Shown here in pieces: positions 49,919-58,777 of a stretch of 64,000 bases of DNA; within the stretch, counting starts at the first letter, position 1; every line of letters begins with the position of its first letter. The notes under the pieces were generated by a model. That model saw nothing but the letters and a program-made list of their open reading frames with translations. It was not told where the DNA came from and ran no database searches. The translations under genes and the position numbers were made by a program. Source of the stretch: JALZCH01 sp036387315 (GTDB lineage Bacteria; Acidobacteriota; Blastocatellia; Pyrinomonadales; Pyrinomonadaceae); contig DASVTY010000058.1 of assembly GCA_036387315.1 (NCBI GenBank), forward strand, positions 1-64,000, written 5' to 3'.

Positions 49919-51143
49919 CGCTGCCGTCTTCTTTAATCAGCGGCGCGTTTGCGCCGAAATCATCTTGCGAAAGCTGTCTCACCTTTGCAACGGCTGCCCG
50001 ATTTGTTTTGTCCAGAACCGGAACTCCGCGTCCGATTTGTTTTCCGGCGTGAATTTTACCGCCTAAAAACTTTCCGTCCGCAGCAATTTTCGCTTCCAAA
50101 ATCATTGTCAGCGCAGTCGCGTCTTTTAAACCGAACCAGCCGTAAGTCGCAAAATTTCCGAGCGAGTAAGCGACGAGCCGGTCTTTGTAAATTTCCATTC
50201 CGCGCAAAACGTGCGGTCCGTGTCCCAAAACCAAATCCGCTCCGGCGTCAATCACCGTCCGCGCAAAAAGCCGCAGATTGCCGCGTTTTTCGCTGTAGAA
50301 AATCTCGGTTTGCCGAGGGACGCGCTGCGCGTCCGTGCCTTCCGCGCCGCCGTGAAACGAAACGACCACGATGTCGGCTTTTTTGGTTTGCTCCTGCACG
50401 ACGCGGCGCGCGGTTTCCAAATCGTTGACGTTTAAAGAAACGTTGTTGTGCGCGAAACCGATGAAAGCGATTTTTTTGCCTTTCGATTCAAGATAAGCGA
50501 CGGCAAATTGATTTCTGTCGCTGCCTGCGTGTTTGATTCCGAGCGAATCGAGAACTTTTCTGGTGCTGGCGCGCCCGGCGTCGCCAAAATCCGAAGCGTG
50601 ATTGTTTGCCACGCTCAAAACATCAAATCCGGCTTCTTTCAAATATTTGCCGTAACGAGTCGGAACTTGAAAGGCGAAACAGGTAAACTTTTTCGCAGGT
50701 TTTTCAGGCAAGGCGTTTGCGGGCGGCGGTTGGGGAATTGGCGTCGGCTCGATTTTAGCTTCCGGTTTTGTTTCTCCGGCTTTTTTGGCAGCGAAAAATT
50801 GCGGACATTTTTCCGACACTCCGGTGTCAATCAACGGTCCTTCCAAATTGCCGAAAGCGATGTCGGCGGCGGACAAGATCGGCGTCACTTCTTCGAGCAT
50901 CTCCGCGCCGTCTTTGGGCGGCATTCTCGTGTCGTCCGGGAAAGTCGAAGCGAGCATAATATCGCCGACGGCGGCAATCGTAATCGGTTCTTGATTTAGA
51001 GACGGTTGGCGAATTTGCGGCTGGCTTTCGCTTGTTGCCGACACTTGGGGTAGAGTCAGACTACGCTCGCCGCTTTGACACGCCGAAGTCAGAGAGACAA
51101 TAAAACTAATCAAAATGAAAAACGAATTTAATTTTGTGAACAT
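49887..51143 (-). CDS. CapA-family lipoprotein (poly-gamma-glutamate capsule-type metallophosphatase)
   Basis: A 418-residue protein with a lipobox (LTSAC). The CapA metallophosphoesterase-like domain shows TIAAVGDIMLAST, ADIAFGNLEGPL, VLSVANNHASDFGD, FHGGAEG, DLVLGHGPHVLRGME and VAYSLGNFA. A Pro-rich insert (~residues 130-150) lies between the first motifs. It could act in capsule polymer export or envelope hydrolysis; capBC genes are not adjacent. The 3' end overlaps that of the convergent gene. Confidence 0.88.
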   Translation of the reverse strand: MFTKLNSFFILISFIVSLTSACQSGERSLTLPQVSATSESQPQIRQPSLNQEPITIAAVGDIMLASTFPDDTRMPPKDGAEMLEEVTPILSAADIAFGNLEGPLIDTGVSEKCPQFFAAKKAGETKPEAKIEPTPIPQPPPANALPEKPAKKFTCFAFQVPTRYGKYLKEAGFDVLSVANNHASDFGDAGRASTRKVLDSLGIKHAGSDRNQFAVAYLESKGKKIAFIGFAHNNVSLNVNDLETARRVVQEQTKKADIVVVSFHGGAEGTDAQRVPRQTEIFYSEKRGNLRLFARTVIDAGADLVLGHGPHVLRGMEIYKDRLVAYSLGNFATYGWFGLKDATALTMILEAKIAADGKFLGGKIHAGKQIGRGVPVLDKTNRAAVAKVRQLSQDDFGANAPLIKEDGSVTVSSQTSSR

Positions 51144-51327
51144 TTACGGTTTACGGAAAAGCCCTGTTGTTGACGCTTTCGCGGGATGTTTGATTGACCG
51201 AATTCAAGAATAATCGAGAACTAAAAAAAAATCCAATTGACTGAATCAAAACCGTTTCGCTCCGGCGCGAAAGGTGAAAAACGGCTGCCTGTGTTAAGCT
51301 GAAATCAAAATTTCTTTTCTCGCGAAC

Positions 51328-52323
51328 ATGAAGAACGTTTCTGATACAAATAAAAGCGCCGGGCGTTTCGCACGCTTTGCGTGGTTTGTCGTCGCTTACA
51401 ACATTTTGGTCGTCGTTTGGGGCGCATTTGTCCGCGCGTCGAAATCGGGCGACGGGTGCGGCGCGAGCTACCCTTTGTGTAACGGAATGATTATCCCGCA
51501 CGCGGCGGAAATCAAAACCGTCGTTGAATTCTCGCACCGTCTTTCGAGCGGCTTGGCGCTTTTGTGCGTCGTCGCGCTCGTGTTTTGGGCTTTCAGGGCG
51601 TTTCCGCGCAGGCATTTGGCGCGCAAAGGGGCGGTTTTATCGCTCGTTTTTATTTTGACCGAAGCGGCAATCGGGGCGGGTTTGGTTTTGCTTGAGCTGG
51701 TCGCGCACAACGATTCGATTGCGCGCGCCGTTTGGATGGCGGCGCATTTGGTCAACACTTTCATTTTGCTGGCGGTTTTGGTTTTGACCGCTTATTGGGC
51801 TGGAAACGACGGTCGTCGCGTTCACTTCCGGGGAAACGAACCGCGCGCGTTCGGTTTCGCGGCATTGCTCGGCGGAATGATTCTGGTCGGCGTCAGCGGC
51901 GCGATTGCGGCTCTCGGCGACACGCTTTTTCCCGCCGAATCGCTCTCTCATGGAATCAGCCAGGATTTTTCCGAAACCGCTCACATGCTTATTCGTCTGC
52001 GAATCTGGCATCCGGTGCTTTCAATTTTAATCGGATGTTTCGCGGCTTTGCTCGCCGCATGGCACATTAGGAAAAGACCTGACGATTTAAAAATTAAACA
52101 AATCTCGCTGGCTGTAATCGCATTAGTTTTGATTCAACTCGCGGCAGGCGCTCTCAATGTTTTGCTGCTGACTCCGATTTGGATGCAGCTCGTACATCTT
52201 TTCCTCGCAGATTTGTTGTGGCTGTCGCTGATTTTGCTCGCGTCTTCGAGCCTTTCGCAAACAGCCGAGAAAACCGTCGAAGTTAAAAATGCCGAGTCTC
52301 AATTGGAAACAGTCAAGATTTAA
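51328..52323 (+). CDS. ctaA: Heme A synthase, COX15/CtaA family
   Basis: A 331-residue membrane protein with about eight helices. It carries the paired heme-ligand and Cys motifs: VRASKSGDGCGASYPLC, EFSHRLSSGLALL, AHLVNTFILL and RIWHPVLSILIG, HLFLADLLWLSL. It converts heme O to heme A for cytochrome oxidase. ctaB and cox genes are not in the window. The inverted-repeat element is inserted 8 bp after its stop codon, which would separate it from the terminator at 55266. Confidence 0.9.
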   Translation: MKNVSDTNKSAGRFARFAWFVVAYNILVVVWGAFVRASKSGDGCGASYPLCNGMIIPHAAEIKTVVEFSHRLSSGLALLCVVALVFWAFRAFPRRHLARKGAVLSLVFILTEAAIGAGLVLLELVAHNDSIARAVWMAAHLVNTFILLAVLVLTAYWAGNDGRRVHFRGNEPRAFGFAALLGGMILVGVSGAIAALGDTLFPAESLSHGISQDFSETAHMLIRLRIWHPVLSILIGCFAALLAAWHIRKRPDDLKIKQISLAVIALVLIQLAAGALNVLLLTPIWMQLVHLFLADLLWLSLILLASSSLSQTAEKTVEVKNAESQLETVKI

Positions 52324-52331
52324 TTTTGTTA

Positions 52332-52356
52332 GGTAGTGTCCTAATGGTGTGGTGCT
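52332..52356 (+). repeat. Left terminal inverted repeat of the element
   Basis: 23 of 25 bases match the reverse complement of 55223-55247. A shared CTAAG lies a few bases further in on both sides, so the match may extend with a small gap. Confidence 0.85.
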
Positions 52357-52487
52357 AACAGCTAAGTATTTTCGGCGGTTGGATAACGAACTGTTAACTT
52401 TGAAAGAACCTCTTCCATTCTGTTTCTATCTTGAAAGGGATAAGTAACCAGATTGAAGAGTTTATGTGATACGTATCTATGCATGCC

Positions 52488-52520
52488 AAATCCGGGGCGA
52501 GGTGCTCTCGCCCCAGATTT
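52488..52520 (-). terminator. Hairpin after the amidohydrolase gene
   Basis: GGGGCGAG / CTCGCCCC with a 5-base loop, extended by AAATC / GATTT on either side, lies about 60 bp after the amidohydrolase stop on the minus strand. The tail AAATC...TTTGG is only moderately U-rich. Confidence 0.7.
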
Positions 52521-52577
52521 GCCGGTTAGCCCTAGCTGGGTCAGCCGCGATTTTAATGGCATTAATACTAATCCAGA

Positions 52578-54104
52578 TTAACGCATGTACGGGGCAACGT
52601 TATTGGCAACTATCCTTAGCTCCTCGTTAGTTAACGGCAGTTTGCCGCGCAGTCTCGCCCAGCGGAGAGATGTCGGCGGGGCGTCAGATGTTGCAGCAGC
52701 GTCTGAGCCATATAGAATGCGTTTGAGTCCTATCTGGCGGATAAAGCGGGCGATCTGTTGCATTGTTTGGCTCGGATTACTCGTTATAGCTGCAGCAGCT
52801 TCTACTTCAGTCAGGTCGAAGTACATGTTTTTAGTACGTGGGTCACCAGCCGCAACAGCATCAGCAAATACCGTTAGAGCAGATGGAACAAACTGATTTC
52901 CACCCCAAAGGTGTGCTATCTGAACAACGACGTCTGGAGCAGCCGGAAGTAATTCTTTCAGGAACACCTCTGCCTGCTCCCGTCCATAAGGATTTACGTT
53001 CGTGTGAACGACAATCGCCAGTCCCAGCTCGTTTGCAGTTTCAAAGACTCGGCGTACCTTTTCCAGATGTTCCGGGTTGAGAACGTTGACGCCCGAGCTA
53101 CGAAAGTGCAGCTTGACACCTTTCATGCGAAGCTCACTGGCGCAACGGCGCACCTCCTTTACTGCATAGTCCTTGAGCGGGCTTATGCCGCAGAAGGCGA
53201 CCAAACGATCAGGGTAGCGGGAGACCTGGGAGGCAACCCAGTCGTTTTCCGCCCGCACGTTTGTATATTCATCGCCAATCCATATTCTGAGCGGGCGCGG
53301 CGGACCTCCGAACCAGTAGGCAACTGAAAGGATCACCGCTCGCTGGATACCGGTTTCATCTAGGTCTCGTATGAGTTGATCTGCTGTCAGTGGTTGGGCA
53401 AATGGTGGCTGGACGGGCGGTGGGATTGGCGTCGATTGTTCGGTATCGATCCGCCAGACCCCGCCTTGATCTTTCTTGAGTCCTAGTATGAAATTCATTC
53501 TCGTCTCAGGAATGTCCGCTGACACCGCGACACCCGTTATGTATGCGACAGAGTCGTCGGCGGTGAAAGACTGGGGTACCAAACGAGTCTTTGGCGCGTA
53601 TGAGCCTATTATTCGCAGGATGGCGTCCCGTCCGCGCACCCAAGGCTGGCTTTCCGACTGAAAGTCCAGTATCCGAGCTGTGTCAGTGTAAAGGTCGCCA
53701 ATGTCTTTCGCTCCCATAATTTGGTTTCGTTCCTGAATGACGCGGCTCAAACCCGGAGGTAGTTCCGGGGACGGGGATAATGGTGCCCAGGAGATGACAG
53801 CCCTCGGTCCAACGATGTGTTGGTGGTGGTCAATACGCGGTACAATCGCTCCGCGCTCAGTGATGCGCGTTAGTGTACCTACTGTGCGTGACCGTGCTTG
53901 GTCAGTTTTCCCCGGAGAGCTTGTCTGTTGCGCAAAGCCATGCGTAGAGCTGATGATAATAAGAAGAGCAGAAGCGATAATATTAATTGTTAATGCACTA
54001 TGGTCTCTTATAAAGTTTGATATAGAATTTCTAGGCAGTTCCCGAAGGTGGATATGTCGATTGTTAGGCAGAAATCGGTGTGCCATAGCTTCAAAATTTT
54101 TCAT
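52578..54104 (-). CDS. Amidohydrolase (PF04909-type) with an inserted SnoaL-like domain, secreted
   Basis: 508 residues from ATG 54104, which has GAGGAAA before it; an upstream frame ATG (54146) has none. Signal peptide around residues 38-58 (LTINIIASALLIIISSTHGFA). The metal site begins with the HxH motif (IDHHQHIV, ~92-98). Then residues ~130-225 resemble a SnoaL/nuclear-transport-factor-like domain (DLYTDTARILDFQS, VRGRDAILRIIGSY, GVWRIDTEQST). The barrel resumes with GISPLKDYAVKEV, VVHTNVNP, QIAHLWGG and the catalytic Asp in ILYGSDAAA. Substrate is unknown. It lies in the inverted-repeat element. Confidence 0.78.
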   Translation of the reverse strand: MKNFEAMAHRFLPNNRHIHLRELPRNSISNFIRDHSALTINIIASALLIIISSTHGFAQQTSSPGKTDQARSRTVGTLTRITERGAIVPRIDHHQHIVGPRAVISWAPLSPSPELPPGLSRVIQERNQIMGAKDIGDLYTDTARILDFQSESQPWVRGRDAILRIIGSYAPKTRLVPQSFTADDSVAYITGVAVSADIPETRMNFILGLKKDQGGVWRIDTEQSTPIPPPVQPPFAQPLTADQLIRDLDETGIQRAVILSVAYWFGGPPRPLRIWIGDEYTNVRAENDWVASQVSRYPDRLVAFCGISPLKDYAVKEVRRCASELRMKGVKLHFRSSGVNVLNPEHLEKVRRVFETANELGLAIVVHTNVNPYGREQAEVFLKELLPAAPDVVVQIAHLWGGNQFVPSALTVFADAVAAGDPRTKNMYFDLTEVEAAAAITSNPSQTMQQIARFIRQIGLKRILYGSDAAATSDAPPTSLRWARLRGKLPLTNEELRIVANNVAPYMR

Positions 54105-54243
54105 AATTTGATTTCCTCGAAATATATTAAAAATGCCTACTTTCAATAAAGATTTTCCACATTCTACAGCAGAGAAAATAAGTACTATTGTGGATTTGAA
54201 ACTTCTTTATCAAATACAAAACATTGTGTAGGATTTTTCCGAA

Positions 54244-55212
54244 TTACAAATTATGTATTTGGCGGAATTCTGCGGGTGTGACGCCCGCGCTTCGCTTGAA
54301 ACATTGGGTAAAATGACTTTGATCTGCGAATCCGCCCATCTGAGCAATTTCGGCAAGTGTTTTTTTCGAGTTAAGAAGAAGATTCGTGGCTAATTGGATC
54401 CGGCATTTTCTTAAATATTCTCCGGGCGAACAATTGAAAAATTTGCGAAATGTGCGGGCAAGGTGCAAAGGGTGTACGCCTACGGTGGCGGCAATTTCAG
54501 TAATTGTGATTGATTCTGAGCAGCAATCTTGAATAAGTTCTTGTGCAGTTTTTATCCAAGCGGGTAATTTACCGGATTTGTCCAAATTCCGTGCTGAATA
54601 AACTAGCAACTCATTTGCCATTCCTTCCAAAACAATCGGAGTCAGGATGTCGGGCAATTGAATTTCTCTGCAAATTCTTTCTCTAAGCCAAGAAATTTCC
54701 ACGCCGCTAAAATCTATTGAATAATCGATAAATTTTATTTCTTCAAGCAGCCTTTTGTTTGTTTCTGACGTTAAAGAAACAGTTAGGAATCGTCTTTCCC
54801 CGAGAGTGTAGAAATGATCACGATGAGTTGTCCCTGCCGGGTAGTAAAGCATTGCCGAAGAAGAAAAGTTCTGTTTTTTATCTTTGACCGTAGCTTCATA
54901 TTCACCTTTAACGACAAAGAGGAAATGAGTATTTTCATGCGTATGAAGCGGAACTTCTATATTATCGAAATCTTCAACCTCAGCAAAAGCAAATGCTGGA
55001 GTTTCCACCCGTCTGTGAGTCGCACCATAAAATTCACCTAAAGGAAATATTTGTTTCAAACCTACTCCTGAATAAAACGTGATTAAAGCTTTCTCACTTG
55101 TTAGACACCAGTCACCATTATTTTGTGACAATGTTTTGTCAGTTCTCGGTTTTCTTTGGAAACCAATATTAGTCAAGTAATTTTGTCTCAAAAAGGGTCG
55201 TTTTTGAGACAC
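54244..55212 (-). CDS. AraC-family transcriptional regulator with cupin-like sensor domain
   Basis: Up to 322 residues. A cupin-like effector domain around residues 65-170 (VEDFDNIEVPLHTHENTHFLF, AMLYYPAGTTHRDHF) precedes a two-helix-turn-helix AraC domain at the C-terminus (ITITEIAATVGVHPLHLARTF, LAEIAQMGGFADQSHFTQCF, TPAEFR). The start is unclear: only non-ATG codons are available before residue 34; GTG 55212 lies next to the right inverted repeat and runs through a hairpin. It probably controls the neighbouring amidohydrolase, which is on the same strand 140 bp away. Confidence 0.83.
   Translation of the reverse strand: MSQKRPFLRQNYLTNIGFQRKPRTDKTLSQNNGDWCLTSEKALITFYSGVGLKQIFPLGEFYGATHRRVETPAFAFAEVEDFDNIEVPLHTHENTHFLFVVKGEYEATVKDKKQNFSSSAMLYYPAGTTHRDHFYTLGERRFLTVSLTSETNKRLLEEIKFIDYSIDFSGVEISWLRERICREIQLPDILTPIVLEGMANELLVYSARNLDKSGKLPAWIKTAQELIQDCCSESITITEIAATVGVHPLHLARTFRKFFNCSPGEYLRKCRIQLATNLLLNSKKTLAEIAQMGGFADQSHFTQCFKRSAGVTPAEFRQIHNL
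55184..55211. promoter_or_regulatory. Hairpin just inside the right end of the element
   Basis: Perfect 11-bp arms TGTCTCAAAAA (55184-55194) and TTTTTGAGACA (55201-55211) with a 6-base loop. On the minus strand it is followed by a possible -35 TTGACT (around 55170). It may insulate the element from outside transcription. Confidence 0.65.
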
Positions 55213-55222
55213 ATCTTAGTAA

Positions 55223-55247
55223 AGCACCACAGGATTAGGACACTACC
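55223..55247 (-). repeat. Right terminal inverted repeat of the element
   Basis: Reverse complement of the left end (23 of 25 bases). Immediately outside is TTTTGTCA, the partner of TTTTGTTA on the left. Confidence 0.85.
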
Positions 55248-55265
55248 TTTTGTCAATAAAATGAG

Positions 55266-55295
55266 AAAGGCGAGTTCTGAGTCGAACTCGCCTTT
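55266..55295. terminator. Bidirectional terminator, probably the original ctaA terminator
   Basis: Perfect 12-bp arms AAAGGCGAGTTC / GAACTCGCCTTT with a 6-base loop, 40 bp from the stop of the PilZ-like gene on the other strand. Before the element inserted, it would have been directly downstream of ctaA. Confidence 0.85.
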
Positions 55296-55337
55296 AATCT
55301 TTCCCCGGCTCGTTAATTATGAGAATTATTACTGTTA

Positions 55338-55742
55338 TTAATTAACCCACTCTTCTTCGTAATCTACGCGCCAGTGACGATTTACCCATTCTTGAGCTGC
55401 GGTTACAACTTTCTCTCGCCAATCCTTGATTCGGTTGACGACGGAAAATGCAGCCATCGGTTTACCCGGATCGCGTTCGACGCGGATAACTTCAACCGGA
55501 ACTTCAATAATCAATTCGCCTTCATCCATAATCCGCAAACTGACTTCGCTGCCGACGGGCGGCAGATTGGTCATATTTACCAAAGTGCTGGTTTCACCGA
55601 CATTTTCGGTCGTTCCTTCTACCGAAACTGATTTGCCGGTCTGCTTATCAACCCATGTCGCCTGCACCTGCATATGCGCCATAATACGTGGACTCACTAT
55701 GGGTCTTCCCCCTAAACTCGAATTTGTTAATTGCGTTGCCAT
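55338..55742 (-). CDS. Small PilZ-like domain protein
   Basis: 134 residues from ATG 55742, supported by AGGAGG 12 bases upstream. The core (TWVDKQTGKSVSVEGTTENV, LVNMTNLPPVGSEVSLRIM, IEVPVEVIRVERDPGKPMAA) follows the beta-barrel pattern of PilZ proteins, ending VVNRIKDWRE. The RxxxR and DxSxxG motifs needed for c-di-GMP are degenerate, so it may not bind the nucleotide. No neighbours suggest a pathway. Confidence 0.65.
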   Translation of the reverse strand: MATQLTNSSLGGRPIVSPRIMAHMQVQATWVDKQTGKSVSVEGTTENVGETSTLVNMTNLPPVGSEVSLRIMDEGELIIEVPVEVIRVERDPGKPMAAFSVVNRIKDWREKVVTAAQEWVNRHWRVDYEEEWVN

Positions 55743-56231
55743 CAAACGTTGCCTCCTTTCGCAGTATAGTTGCCAGATTCAAAAAAATAGATGCTTCAAA
55801 ATTTCAGAAAAATCAAAAATTTCCACATCTCTCGTAATTATGCCAAACCGCTCAAACCGCTTGCGCCAACCGTTTTATTATAAACCATAAAAATCAAGCA
55901 AAATAAAATTAAATTGGCAAAAAACGGAAAAGCCGTTTATCGAAAACGCACCGCTTGTGCGAAAACGAACAAGGGGAAGATATGCTCGAAAAGCTAAATA
56001 GTCAACCCTTTTCTGCAATCTTCCCGGTTTTTCTACGCAAAAACAGCCGCAAAAGTTCAAACGCTTATTGATTTCCCTTGTGTGAGACAAAAGTTAAACC
56101 GCGCAAACGAAGATTAAAACAACAGGACGTTCTGAAAAGGATGAGAATCAGCACCGGATGTAGAAAAATTTACTCGATTGCGCTAAACTCGCCGCCTGAC
56201 CTTTTTAGAAATTTGCTCGGCGAGGATAAAA
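55743..56231. promoter_or_regulatory. Gene-free divergent promoter region
   Basis: About 490 bp between the PilZ-like gene (minus) and the secreted GH-like gene (plus). Short frames here have no ribosome site or family similarity. The region is AT-rich and contains no convincing hairpin; promoters for both flanking genes are presumed but could not be placed. Confidence 0.4.
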
Positions 56232-58718
56232 ATGCGAAAAATTTGGTTCGGATTGGCATCGGCTCTTTTGGTTATCTCTCTTTTTTCTCTCCAATTCTTA
56301 AGCACGGCTCAACAGGCAGCGAATCAAGCCGTAAATGAAAAGCTCGCGGGCTTTGATTTAAAAAACGATAAATTCGGTTTGATATGGACGAAAACCGCCA
56401 TCCTGCAAACAGATAATAGCGGCGGTTCCTGGCGTCAAATCACGCCGCCGAAGTCCGGTGAACAAATCGTCAGCTCCGTTTTTTTCTCAAACGAACAGCA
56501 CGGCGCGGTAATTTTAGCGGATACGAAAATCTCCGCTCTCGAACTGGCGCAAACCGCAAACGGCGGCGCAAGTTGGACAAAGCGAAATTTGAGCCTGCCG
56601 CAGGAAATTGTCGGTGAAGCCAATTTAACCGAAATTCCGCTGGAATTTACCGACGAGCAAAACGGTTTTTTGATTCTGCGTTTGCCGTCGAATTCAAATT
56701 TCACGCGCGCCGCTGTTTTTTCGACCGCAGACGGCGCAAACGTCTGGCGTTTGGAGCAAAACATTATGGAATCGGGCGAATTTCCGCTTCGCTCGCTTTT
56801 AGCGCCGGTTCACTCGGAAAAACAAAGGGCAATCGCCGAAATCAACGGCAAAGAATTTCAATTTTTAAGCGACGCGGTTAATCGAATTTCGTTTCAAGCG
56901 CCGTTGGCGGCGGATGAAAACATTACAAATGTTGATTTTGCATCGGCAGAGACGGGCTGGATTTTGGCGGAAGCGGGGCGCTGCCTGAATTTTAAATCAA
57001 ATTGCGAGCAGCAAGCGAGACTTCTTTCAACCGCCGACGGCGGCAAAACCTGGCGCGAGATAACGCCCGAATCGGCGAAAGAAGAAATTAAAATTCCCAA
57101 TTCGAATCAAAATCTATCCGCGCCGGTCGGTTCGACTCGGATTAGTATGAATCGCGGTTTCGACAAATGCACTGCCGCAACGGTCGCGCAAATGCAAACC
57201 TGGTGGAATAACAGCCCGTTTTACGACTCGAATATTTACATTTCCGGCAGAAATCGCGGCTGCTCTCAACCGCAGCTTTCCGCCGCCTGGGTCAATCAAG
57301 TTTCCGCGATGGGCTGGGGATTGATTCCGACAATTGTCGGCTATCAAGCGCCTTGCTCGGTTTGCGCAAACTGCGCCAAACACAGCACAGACCCGGCAAC
57401 CGCCGAAACTCAGGGACGCGGCGAAGCCGACATTGCCCTCACAGACGCCAATAATCTAGGGCTGACGCAAGGCTCCGTACTTTATTACGATATGGAACGC
57501 TATGACGAAACGAGCGGTACGCCGGGATGTCGCGCGTCGGTCAATGCGTTTCTCAAAGGCTGGACTGACCGCGTTAAAGAGAGCGGTTATGTATCGGGAG
57601 TTTACGGTTCGCCGACTAACGCGGTTAACGATTGGATAAACATCCCCGCTGCAAGCCGGATGGACGCGATTTGGATGGCTCGCTGGGACAACATTCAATC
57701 GGTTTGGTTTTATGCCTCGCCTTCTCCTCAGATTCCGGCAAATTTCTGGTCGAATCATCAACGAATCAAACAGTTTCAAGCTCCGCACGATGAAACCTGG
57801 GGCGGCGTGACTTTTAACATTGACGGAAACATTGCCGACGGTCCGGTCGCCGGAGTGCGCGCGAAAAACAAACCGGCGGATTTTGACGGGGACGGTAAAA
57901 CAGATGTTTCCGTGTATCGTCCCGAAGGCGGTTTCTGGTTTGTTCAAAACAGCCGAAACAATACATTCGGCGCGGTAAATTTCGGCACCGCTTCGGACAT
58001 CATCGCGCCGGGAGATTATAACGGCGACGGCAAAACAGATTACGCCGTTTTCCGACCGGAACAAGGAACCTGGTATTCGTATGCATACGACCCGGCGCGC
58101 CCGAACGCGGCTGTTTTTCGCGTTCGACAATTCGGCGTCAACGGCGACGTTCCCGTTGCGGCTGATTACGACGGCGACGGAAACACAGACATCGCGGTTT
58201 TCCGTCAGGGCGCCTGGTATATTACGCCGAGCTTTGATTTCCGCGATCCGAATTTTCGTTCGGAATTGTTCGGCACGAGCGGCGACATTCCCGTTCCCGG
58301 AGATTATGACGGCGACGGACGTGCCGACATTGCCGTCTTTCGCCCGTCGAACGGAACCTGGTATGTGCAGCGTTCGACCGCCGGATTTTTCGCAGTTAAT
58401 TTTGGCACTGCGACCGACAAACCCGTTCAAGGCGATTACGACGGCGACGGTAAAACGGATGTCGCAGTTTATCGCCCTTCAAACGGCGCCTGGTATTGGC
58501 TCAATGCAAACGGTGAATTTAAAGCCTTTAATTGGGGAACCGGGAACGACAAACCCGCGCCGGGAGATTTTGACGGCGACGGCAAATGGGACTTTGCCGT
58601 TTTTCGACCGGAAAACGGTTTTTGGTACGCAATGCAGAGCCAAGCCGGATTTATGGCGGTGAATTTCGGTGTAGCGAGCGACCGTCCGGCTCCCGCCGGA
58701 TATGTTCCGCAAAATTGA
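56232..58718 (+). CDS. Secreted DUF1906 glycoside-hydrolase-like protein with YCF48-type and FG-GAP/VCBS repeats
   Basis: An 828-residue protein preceded by GAGG. Signal peptide FGLASALLVISLFSLQFLSTAQ. Residues ~35-300 have WxxT-type beta-propeller blades (IWTKTAILQTDNSGGSWRQI, LLSTADGGKTWREI), as in YCF48-like photosystem-stability repeats. Residues ~310-550 match DUF1906, a TIM-barrel GH25-like domain (FDKCTAATVAQMQTWWNNSP, WGLIPTIVGYQAPC, SVLYYDMERYD). The rest has seven FG-GAP/VCBS repeats (DFDGDGKTDVSVYRP). It may bind or cut cell-wall glycans at the surface. Confidence 0.85.
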   Translation: MRKIWFGLASALLVISLFSLQFLSTAQQAANQAVNEKLAGFDLKNDKFGLIWTKTAILQTDNSGGSWRQITPPKSGEQIVSSVFFSNEQHGAVILADTKISALELAQTANGGASWTKRNLSLPQEIVGEANLTEIPLEFTDEQNGFLILRLPSNSNFTRAAVFSTADGANVWRLEQNIMESGEFPLRSLLAPVHSEKQRAIAEINGKEFQFLSDAVNRISFQAPLAADENITNVDFASAETGWILAEAGRCLNFKSNCEQQARLLSTADGGKTWREITPESAKEEIKIPNSNQNLSAPVGSTRISMNRGFDKCTAATVAQMQTWWNNSPFYDSNIYISGRNRGCSQPQLSAAWVNQVSAMGWGLIPTIVGYQAPCSVCANCAKHSTDPATAETQGRGEADIALTDANNLGLTQGSVLYYDMERYDETSGTPGCRASVNAFLKGWTDRVKESGYVSGVYGSPTNAVNDWINIPAASRMDAIWMARWDNIQSVWFYASPSPQIPANFWSNHQRIKQFQAPHDETWGGVTFNIDGNIADGPVAGVRAKNKPADFDGDGKTDVSVYRPEGGFWFVQNSRNNTFGAVNFGTASDIIAPGDYNGDGKTDYAVFRPEQGTWYSYAYDPARPNAAVFRVRQFGVNGDVPVAADYDGDGNTDIAVFRQGAWYITPSFDFRDPNFRSELFGTSGDIPVPGDYDGDGRADIAVFRPSNGTWYVQRSTAGFFAVNFGTATDKPVQGDYDGDGKTDVAVYRPSNGAWYWLNANGEFKAFNWGTGNDKPAPGDFDGDGKWDFAVFRPENGFWYAMQSQAGFMAVNFGVASDRPAPAGYVPQN

Positions 58719-58777
58719 CAAGCCTGATTTTATCGTTAAGATATTCGGCATTATAGATTTGAAACAGGAGAAAAGAA

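Larger units (their letters stand above)
52332..55247. mobile_element. Transposase-less element with 25-bp terminal inverted repeats and 8-bp target duplication
   Basis: Left end 52332-52356 and right end 55223-55247 are inverted copies: both start GGTAGTGTCCTAAT and end TGTGGTGCT, with only the two middle bases differing (GG versus CC). Outside them stand TTTTGTTA (52324-52331) and TTTTGTCA (55248-55255), a 7/8 match that looks like a target-site duplication. Inside are an amidohydrolase and an AraC regulator but no transposase. It has inserted between ctaA and its terminator. Confidence 0.72.

Noticed and set aside
52362..52562. 66-codon minus-strand frame at the left end of the inverted-repeat element
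   Set aside because: It reads through the terminator hairpin, has no ribosome site and matches no transposase fragment I know; it is most likely non-coding.
57456..58430. 324-codon open frame antisense to the DUF1906/VCBS gene
   Set aside because: Reverse shadow of the regular FG-GAP repeats; no start signal or recognised domain.
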